This document shows positions 59,221 through 64,000 of a stretch of DNA of 64,000 nt, piece after piece. Made by a program: the position numbers and the translations under genes. The stretch is from Betaproteobacteria bacterium Ga0077523. GTDB lineage: Bacteria > Pseudomonadota > Gammaproteobacteria > Burkholderiales > Ga0077523. Under the pieces are notes generated by a model. The model did not search any database and had not been told where the DNA came from. It saw only the letters and a program-made list of their open reading frames with translations. The number at the start of each line of letters is the position of its first letter. Position 1 is the first letter of the stretch. Location: the NCBI GenBank assembly GCA_001464695.1, contig LNDQ01000040.1, forward strand, positions 1 to 64,000. The letters are read 5' to 3'.

Positions 59221-60489
59221 ATGACCCACCCCGACCGCATCGGCAAATACGTGGTGAAGCGCGAGCTCGGCTCGGGCGAGAACACGCGCGTGTACCTCGT
59301 CTACGACGCCTTCTTCAACGCCGACATCGCGCTGAAGGTCTACGACGTCGACATGGGCGATGCGCAATCGCTCACGCGTTCGCAGTTCCTCAACGAGTCC
59401 TCGCTGGTCGGCAAGCTCGAGCATCCGCACATCGCCGCGATCCTGGATGCGTTCTCCGATGGCAACGTCACCTATGTCGCCATGGAGTACGTGCCGGGCA
59501 CGAGCCTGTATGCGCGCGCCCAGCCGGACAAGCTGATGCCCATCGAGGAAGTGATCGAGATCGGCTTCAAGTGCTGCGGCGCGCTCGACTACGCCTACCG
59601 GCAGGGCATCGTCCATCGGGATCTGAAGCCCAGCAACATCCTGGTGGACCACGGCACGGACATCAAGGTGGCCGACTTCGGCGCCGCTTTCATCCGCGGC
59701 GCGCAGCACACCCAGATGATGGACGTAGGAACGCCATCGTACTCATCGCCCGAGCAGATCCGTGGCGACGATCTCACCTACCGGAGCGACATCTACTCGC
59801 TCGGCGTCGTGCTCTACGTCCTGCTCACCGGCACGCGCCCGTTCGAAGCGACCAACGCGACCGCGCTGTTCCACAAGATCCTCACCGAAGCGCCGCCGGC
59901 ACCCAGTTCCCGTCGCTGGGGCATCGCGCCGGAACTCGACGCGATCGTGCTGCGCGCGATGGCGAAGTTGCCGGAGGATCGCTTCCCCGACTGGGCCGAG
60001 TTCGCCCTGGCACTTGCGAAGGTCGGCGGTCTCGGTGCCAAGACGCGCACCGTTTCCGACAGCGAGAAATACACGCGGCTGCGCGCCCTCCCCCTGCTGG
60101 CAGGCTTCGAGGACGCCGAGGTCTGGGAGCTGGTGCGGGCGAGTGTGTGGCGCCGAGCGCCTGCCCAGACGGCGATCGTGCGCGAAGGCGACATCGGCAC
60201 GAGCCTGTTCATCCTGACCGAGGGCGAAGCCGCCGTTACTGCCAACGGTCGACTGCTCAACGTCCTGGGAGTCGGCGAGTGCTTCGGTGAGATGGCCTAT
60301 ATCCGCGGCGACAACGCGCCCCGGGGTGCAACCATTCTCGCGACCACGGACGTGACGGTGGCAGAGTTCGAACTGAGTGCGCTCGCTGGCTTGTCCATGT
60401 CGTGCCAACTGCGCCTCGTCCGTGCGTTGCTGCGCAGCCTTGCCGACCGCCTGACGCTATCCAACGCGCGTATCAGCCGCGGTAGCTAA
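59221..60489 (+). CDS. Ser/Thr protein kinase fused to a cyclic-nucleotide-binding domain
   Basis: A 422-residue cytoplasmic protein. The N-terminal Hanks-type kinase (about 1-270) has the P-loop KRELGSGENTRVYLVYD, VAIK-type Lys in IALKVYD, HRD catalytic loop VHRDLKPSNILV, DFG in VADFGAAF, and activation-segment GTPSYSSPEQ. The C-terminal domain (about 285-410) is a cNMP-binding beta-roll: IVREGDIGTSLFILTEGEAA, LNVLGVGECFGEMAYI and the phosphate-cassette-like RGDNAPRGATIL. This suggests kinase activity gated by a cyclic nucleotide or similar ligand. No membrane segment is seen. Confidence 0.92.
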   Translation: MTHPDRIGKYVVKRELGSGENTRVYLVYDAFFNADIALKVYDVDMGDAQSLTRSQFLNESSLVGKLEHPHIAAILDAFSDGNVTYVAMEYVPGTSLYARAQPDKLMPIEEVIEIGFKCCGALDYAYRQGIVHRDLKPSNILVDHGTDIKVADFGAAFIRGAQHTQMMDVGTPSYSSPEQIRGDDLTYRSDIYSLGVVLYVLLTGTRPFEATNATALFHKILTEAPPAPSSRRWGIAPELDAIVLRAMAKLPEDRFPDWAEFALALAKVGGLGAKTRTVSDSEKYTRLRALPLLAGFEDAEVWELVRASVWRRAPAQTAIVREGDIGTSLFILTEGEAAVTANGRLLNVLGVGECFGEMAYIRGDNAPRGATILATTDVTVAEFELSALAGLSMSCQLRLVRALLRSLADRLTLSNARISRGS

Positions 60490-60503
60490 CGCTTCCCCCC
60501 GAC

Positions 60504-60518
60504 GGGCCTTCGGCCCTT
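60504..60518. terminator. Weak bidirectional terminator between convergent genes
   Basis: GGGCC (60504-60508), TTC loop, GGCCC (60512-60516), then TTCC. A short stem lying in the 56-bp gap between the convergent kinase and livF-like genes. Confidence 0.35.
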
Positions 60519-60545
60519 CCTCCCAAGAGCGGGCTGCCTGTCGCT

Positions 60546-61277
60546 TCACGCTGCAGTATGGCTGCCGAGGTACACCCGCTCGAGCACGTCGCTGCCCCGC
60601 AGCTCCTGAGCCGAACCCTCCGCCACGATGCGGCCGGTCTCGATCAGGCAACAACGATGCGCGTGGCGCAGTGCTTTCTCCACGAGCTGCTCCACCAGCA
60701 GCACGGCCATGCCACCGGCGCAGAGCTCGGCCGCCACCGCCAGTATCCGGTCGACCACCAGCGGTGCCAGGCCACTGGAGGGTTCGTCAAGGATGAGCAG
60801 TTTCGGCGACGCGATCACCCCCTGGGCCACGGCGAGAATCTGCTGCTGGCCGCCCGACAGCTTCGAAGCGGGAAGGTACCGCCGCGCGGCGAGTTCCGGG
60901 AACAGGTCGTACATGCGTTCGAGCTGCGCGGCATCCGACCGCCGTGCGCTCGCGTAGGTCCCGATCGCGAGGTTGTCCTCGACCGTCAGCGTACCGAACA
61001 CGCGGTGGCCTTCCAGCACCTGCACCAGTCCTGCGCGAACGATGTCGCGCGGACTCGATTGCGAAACGTCGCGGCCGCCGAAGCGTACCCGGCCGGCCCG
61101 CTTCGGAATCAGGCCCGAGACGGCGTGCAGGATCGTGCTCTTGCCCGCACCGTTGCGGCCGAGCAGAACGACGAACTCCCCGGCCTGTACCTGAAGATCG
61201 ACCCCGTGGACCACTTCGGCCTTGCCGTAGGCCACGTGCAGGCCTTCGACCTCCAGCAGCGGCGCTTTCGTGTTCAT
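60546..61277 (-). CDS. livF: Branched-chain amino-acid type ABC transporter ATP-binding protein (LivF)
   Basis: A 243-residue ATPase of the HAAT family. Walker A GRNGAGKSTIL, Q-loop LVQVLEGHRVFG, signature KLSGGQQQILAVAQGV, Walker B LLILDEPSSGLAP, switch His replaced by Gln in VLLVEQLVEKAL as is normal for LivF. It overlaps livG by 4 bp (ATGA). Last gene of the transport operon. Substrate may be amino acids, amides or urea. Confidence 0.93.
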   Translation of the reverse strand: MNTKAPLLEVEGLHVAYGKAEVVHGVDLQVQAGEFVVLLGRNGAGKSTILHAVSGLIPKRAGRVRFGGRDVSQSSPRDIVRAGLVQVLEGHRVFGTLTVEDNLAIGTYASARRSDAAQLERMYDLFPELAARRYLPASKLSGGQQQILAVAQGVIASPKLLILDEPSSGLAPLVVDRILAVAAELCAGGMAVLLVEQLVEKALRHAHRCCLIETGRIVAEGSAQELRGSDVLERVYLGSHTAA

Positions 61278-62029
61278 GCGCCGAGATACACCCGGATGAC
61301 TTCGGCATCGTGCCGCACCTCGGCCGGCGTACCCTGCCGGATCACGCGGCCGAGATCGAGCGCGGTGACGCGGTCGCTCAGGCGGAACACGAAGTCGGTG
61401 TGATGTTCCACCAGCAGCACGCCGATGCCGGCGTCGCGCACGGTACGGATCACGACGCCGAGCTGCTCGATTTCGTGCGGCGTCAACCCGCCGGCGGGTT
61501 CGTCGAGCAGCAGGAAGCGCGGACCGGCCATCAGCCCGCGTGCGATTTCGGCAAAGCGCTGCTCTGCATGCTCGAGCAGACTCGCGCGCCGGGTCATGAC
61601 CGGCGCGAGACCCACCCCGTGCAGCAACTCCTCAGCCCGTTCGCGCAGGACCTTCTCCTCGCGGCGTGCACGCAACCACGACAGCGCAGTGCCGAAGAAG
61701 CTGGAACGCACCGCAGGCCAGCCACCCAGCATGACATTGTCGACGACCGTGAGTGTCGGCAACAGCCGCGGCTTCTGGAATGTCCGCGCTACCCCCGCGA
61801 AGGCGCGACGTTGCACGGATACCCGTGTGAGGTCGGCTTCGCCAAGCGTCACTCGACCGGCATCGGCGAGGTAGTAGCCCGAGAGGGCGTTCAGCAAGGT
61901 GGTCTTGCCGCTGCCGTTGGGGCCGATGAGCCCGTGAATCTCGCTTGGGGCTACTTCGAGCGACACCTCGGCCAGTGCGGTGAGACCGCCGAAAGCCTTG
62001 GTGACGTCGCGGGCCGCGAGCGTGCTCAT
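61274..62029 (-). CDS. livG: Branched-chain amino-acid type ABC transporter ATP-binding protein (LivG)
   Basis: A 251-residue ATPase. Walker A GPNGSGKTTLLNALSGY, Q-loop ARTFQKPRLLP, Walker B FLLLDEPAGGLTP, switch His in LLVEHHTDFVF. The signature region reads LEHAEQRFAEIARGL, a degenerate form of LSxGQ common in LivG proteins but with S/G lacking here. The ATG at 62029 overlaps the livM stop; an earlier in-frame ATG would lie inside livM. Confidence 0.92.
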   Translation of the reverse strand: MSTLAARDVTKAFGGLTALAEVSLEVAPSEIHGLIGPNGSGKTTLLNALSGYYLADAGRVTLGEADLTRVSVQRRAFAGVARTFQKPRLLPTLTVVDNVMLGGWPAVRSSFFGTALSWLRARREEKVLRERAEELLHGVGLAPVMTRRASLLEHAEQRFAEIARGLMAGPRFLLLDEPAGGLTPHEIEQLGVVIRTVRDAGIGVLLVEHHTDFVFRLSDRVTALDLGRVIRQGTPAEVRHDAEVIRVYLGA

Positions 62030-63027
62030 CGCCGTGGCTCGGAGCGCAGGCAACGCGCCAGCCGTTCGGCGTCAGGAGCGACCGCGAAGCTCGCGAGCGA
62101 ACGCGGCCGCAGGCGCGCGCGCACGATCTCGACCATGTGTCCGATGCCCTCCGGGACGAGCAGCACCACGGCGAGCAGCAGCAACCCGTAGAAAAACGTG
62201 CTCCAGCGCGCGAGCGGCGCCACGATCTCGGGCAAGGCAGTCAGTACCGCGGTGCCGATCAGCGGCCCGACGATGGTGCCGCGCCCGCCGATGATGATGC
62301 AGACGAAGAAGAACAGGCCCAGTTCGAACACGAAGGTGTCAGGCGTGATGTAACTCTGCAGCGAAGCGAACAGCGCTCCCGCAACGCCGGCGGTGAGCCC
62401 GCTCAGCACGAACACCAGCAGCTTCGCGCGGAACACGGGTACGCCCACGGCCTGCGCCGTCACCACGCTGTCGCGCACCGCGATCAGCGCACGACCCCAC
62501 ATGAAGCGGGCCACATTCCACGTGAGCCAGGTGATCAGCACCGCCACGATCAGGACCAATGCGTGGAAGCCACCCGGCGAATCGAAGGGTGCGGTGAATC
62601 CGGGTACGGGCAAGCCGGTGCCGCCCCCGGTGAGATCGCCCTGCGCGAGCGAAATCTCGGTCACGATCAACGCGAAAGCGAGTGTCGCCATCGCGAAGTA
62701 GAAACCCGGCAGCCGCAGTGACGGCAGACCGAGCAACAGGCCGCAGAGCGAACCAAGGCCACCGGAAGCCGCCAGTGCCCACCAGGGCCCCCATTCGTAG
62801 CGGCCGGTGAGGATCGCGAACCCGTAGGCGCCGATGGCTAGCAGGCCGACGTGGCCGATGGAAAGCTGGCCGCTGTAGCCCACCACCAGATTCAACCCGG
62901 CGATCAGGATCCAGTAGACGCCGATCAGCGCGGCGAGGTGTAACTGATACTGATCGCGCGCCCACCAGGGCATGGTGGCGAGCGCCAGCAGTACGCCCAC
63001 CACCACCACTGCACGGGATGCACGCAT
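62026..63027 (-). CDS. livM: Branched-chain amino-acid type ABC transporter permease (LivM)
   Basis: A 333-residue inner-membrane permease with about nine helices. Family motifs: LIAGLNLVVGYSGQLSIGHV, GAYGFAILTGRYEWGPW, GLPSLRLPGFYFAMATLAFA, GRALIAVRDSVVTAQAVGVP and IIGGRGTIVGPLIGTAV. The C-terminus extends about 35 residues beyond typical members (RARLRPRSLASFAVAPDAER). The gap to livH contains two tandem hairpin repeats. Confidence 0.93.
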   Translation of the reverse strand: MRASRAVVVVGVLLALATMPWWARDQYQLHLAALIGVYWILIAGLNLVVGYSGQLSIGHVGLLAIGAYGFAILTGRYEWGPWWALAASGGLGSLCGLLLGLPSLRLPGFYFAMATLAFALIVTEISLAQGDLTGGGTGLPVPGFTAPFDSPGGFHALVLIVAVLITWLTWNVARFMWGRALIAVRDSVVTAQAVGVPVFRAKLLVFVLSGLTAGVAGALFASLQSYITPDTFVFELGLFFFVCIIIGGRGTIVGPLIGTAVLTALPEIVAPLARWSTFFYGLLLLAVVLLVPEGIGHMVEIVRARLRPRSLASFAVAPDAERLARCLRSEPRR

Positions 63028-63036
63028 GCCGGCCTC

Positions 63037-63198
63037 AGCCCTCGCCGGGCCGCCCCAAGAGGGCTGGCCCCCTGGGGGGAGAGGCCGCGAGGCCTATCGG
63101 GGGGGTAGTCACATCAGAGCCCTCGCCGGGCCGCCCCAAGAGGGCTGGCCCCCTTGGGGGGAAGGGCCGCAGGCCCATCGGGGGGGATGTCATTTCAG
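63037..63198. repeat. Two tandem copies (C1, C2) of the intercistronic hairpin repeat between livH and livM
   Basis: Two 81-bp units (63037-63117, 63118-63198). In each, AGCCCTC and GAGGGCT (63037-63043/63059-63065 and 63118-63124/63140-63146) form a stem around a 15-nt loop that is the exact complement of TTGGGGCGGCCCGGC. A second hairpin of C-run/G-run and a third, GGCC-type (GAGGCCGCGAGGCC, GGGCCGCAGGCCC), follow. The units are in opposite orientation to copies A and B relative to the plus strand, but copy B and these share orientation relative to their own operons. Unit C2 runs into the livH stop codon. Confidence 0.85.
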
Positions 63199-64000
63199 AC
63201 GGGACGGATCGATGCCGACCCGAACAAGCCGGCCGGCTTCAGCAACAACACGAGCATCAGCACGCCCACCGCGATCGTCTGCTGGTATTCGCCGCCCAGG
63301 TAGTACGTGGCGAAGGCGCCGATGACGCCGAGCAACAGTCCACCGACCAGCGCGCCGAGATTGCTGCCCAGGCCCCCGACGGCGAGCGCCACGAAGCCAT
63401 TCAGCGTGAGCGTGAGCCCGAGCGCGAAATAGGCGAACGTGAGCTGCCCGGCGGCGAAGCCCGCCAACGCTCCCATCGCACCGGCCAACGCAAACGACAG
63501 CGAGCGGATCAGGTCGGTCGGAATGCCGCGGGCGCGGGCCGCAAACGCGTCCTCGGACATCGCGACGAAGAGCTTGCCGTACAACGTGCGGCGATAGAAC
63601 ACCTCGAGACCGAGCGCCAGCAGCAGCGCGATGGCCACCGGCAGCCAGTACTTCTGGTCGGCGAGGCCGGCGGAGAAATCCTGCGGGATGAGGCGCGGAA
63701 ACGGCTTCGGTTCCGTGCCCCACCACAGCGCAACCCCTTGCTGCAGCATCGTCGCCAGCGCCAGGGTCGACAGCAGCCAGAGATGTTCATCGCTGCGTGA
63801 CAGCACTCGCCGGATGGCAATCCACTCGGTGGCGATGCCGAACGCCGCGCCGATCGCCACCGCTCCCAGCAATGCCACCGGGAGCGGCCACCCAAGTCCG
63901 GCGGTGAGCCATGCACCGAACACACCACCCAGCATCGCGAGATGGCCGGTGGTGACGCTCAGCACCTTGGAGGTGGAGAACATCACGTTGTAGACGAGCG
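63195..64000 (-). CDS. livH: Branched-chain amino-acid type ABC transporter permease (LivH), partial
   Basis: At least 268 codons of a HAAT-family permease; the 5' end lies beyond the window. An ATG at 63986 exists, but the codons before it read VYN-V, continuing the family's usual sequence before MFSTSKVLSVTTGHLAMLGG, so the gene almost certainly starts further upstream. Motifs include RVLSRSDEHLWLLSTLALAT, AMSEDAFAARARGIPTD, GFVALAVGGLGSNLGALVGG and the end LLLKPAGLFGSASIRPV. It probably heads the H-M-G-F operon; the substrate-binding protein gene is not in view. Confidence 0.9.
   Translation of the reverse strand, partial: LVYNVMFSTSKVLSVTTGHLAMLGGVFGAWLTAGLGWPLPVALLGAVAIGAAFGIATEWIAIRRVLSRSDEHLWLLSTLALATMLQQGVALWWGTEPKPFPRLIPQDFSAGLADQKYWLPVAIALLLALGLEVFYRRTLYGKLFVAMSEDAFAARARGIPTDLIRSLSFALAGAMGALAGFAAGQLTFAYFALGLTLTLNGFVALAVGGLGSNLGALVGGLLLGVIGAFATYYLGGEYQQTIAVGVLMLVLLLKPAGLFGSASIRPV

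Noticed and set aside
63037-63198. Tandem units considered as a CRISPR array
   Set aside because: Only two adjacent copies with no spacers; internal stems and shared loop place them in the intercistronic hairpin family.
1-64000. Search for tRNA, rRNA, integrase, transposase or phage genes
   Set aside because: None recognised; the only mobile-like elements are short non-coding repeats.

Overview
The window is about 64 kb of high-GC, gene-dense Gram-negative chromosome. Outer-membrane receptors and efflux ducts, many lipoproteins, five PEP-CTERM (exosortase-sorted) proteins, a fatty-acid cis/trans isomerase, LpoB/YcfL and queG all point to a betaproteobacterium, probably Burkholderiales-like. 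That placement is inference; no rRNA or other phylogenetic marker is present. No prophage, transposase, CRISPR array or tRNA was seen. Several families of short hairpin repeats sit between genes.

Layout. 0-6 kb: a NarL-type two-component pair divergent from a TonB receptor and a YVTN beta-propeller, an arrangement typical of PQQ/alcohol-oxidation regulons. 6-10.5 kb: envelope lipoproteins COG3014-YcfL-LpoB, a methyltransferase whose N-terminus is encoded by a repeat element, and a secreted unknown. 10.7-14.3 kb: a PEP-CTERM protein, a Tat-exported propeller with its TetR regulator, and a fasciclin protein. 14.4-21.2 kb: an OmpR/EnvZ-type pair divergent from a complete TolC-MacA-MacB efflux operon. 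22-25 kb: four tandem surface-protein genes, one a PQQ-type sugar dehydrogenase fold carrying a PEP-CTERM anchor. 25.3-28.6 kb: overlapping ECF sigma, zinc-finger anti-sigma, S8 protease and TorF-like outer-membrane protein genes. 29.7-36.8 kb: a MalT-like STAND regulator with a SARP-like DNA-binding end, cti and queG. 37-38.4 kb: a PEP-CTERM gene divergent from a second TetR paralogue. 38.6-44.7 kb: a CzcI?-B-A-C metal efflux operon.

44.7-55.5 kb is the most interesting block. A minus-strand operon carries all six ebo genes in transcription order F-A-B-D-E-C. It is preceded by a PQQ-type dehydrogenase gene and a cytochrome c gene and followed by a ferredoxin gene. Divergently there is a second dehydrogenase/cytochrome c pair. 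Ebo clusters are known from cyanobacteria, algal plastids and some pseudomonads, where they are linked to export or processing of small secondary metabolites. Here the cluster is flanked by redox genes, which suggests periplasmic oxidation of an Ebo-handled compound.

55.6-64 kb: a DUF6220-like membrane protein, an MBL-fold hydrolase, an alpha/beta hydrolase, a beta-hydroxyacid dehydrogenase, a Ser/Thr kinase fused to a cyclic-nucleotide-binding domain, and a branched-chain amino-acid type ABC transporter (LivF, G, M, and H cut by the window edge).

A second notable observation is a four-copy family of intercistronic hairpins at 10.5, 40.3 and 63.0-63.2 kb. The 15-nt loop is nearly invariant while the stem arms differ in sequence and remain fully complementary.
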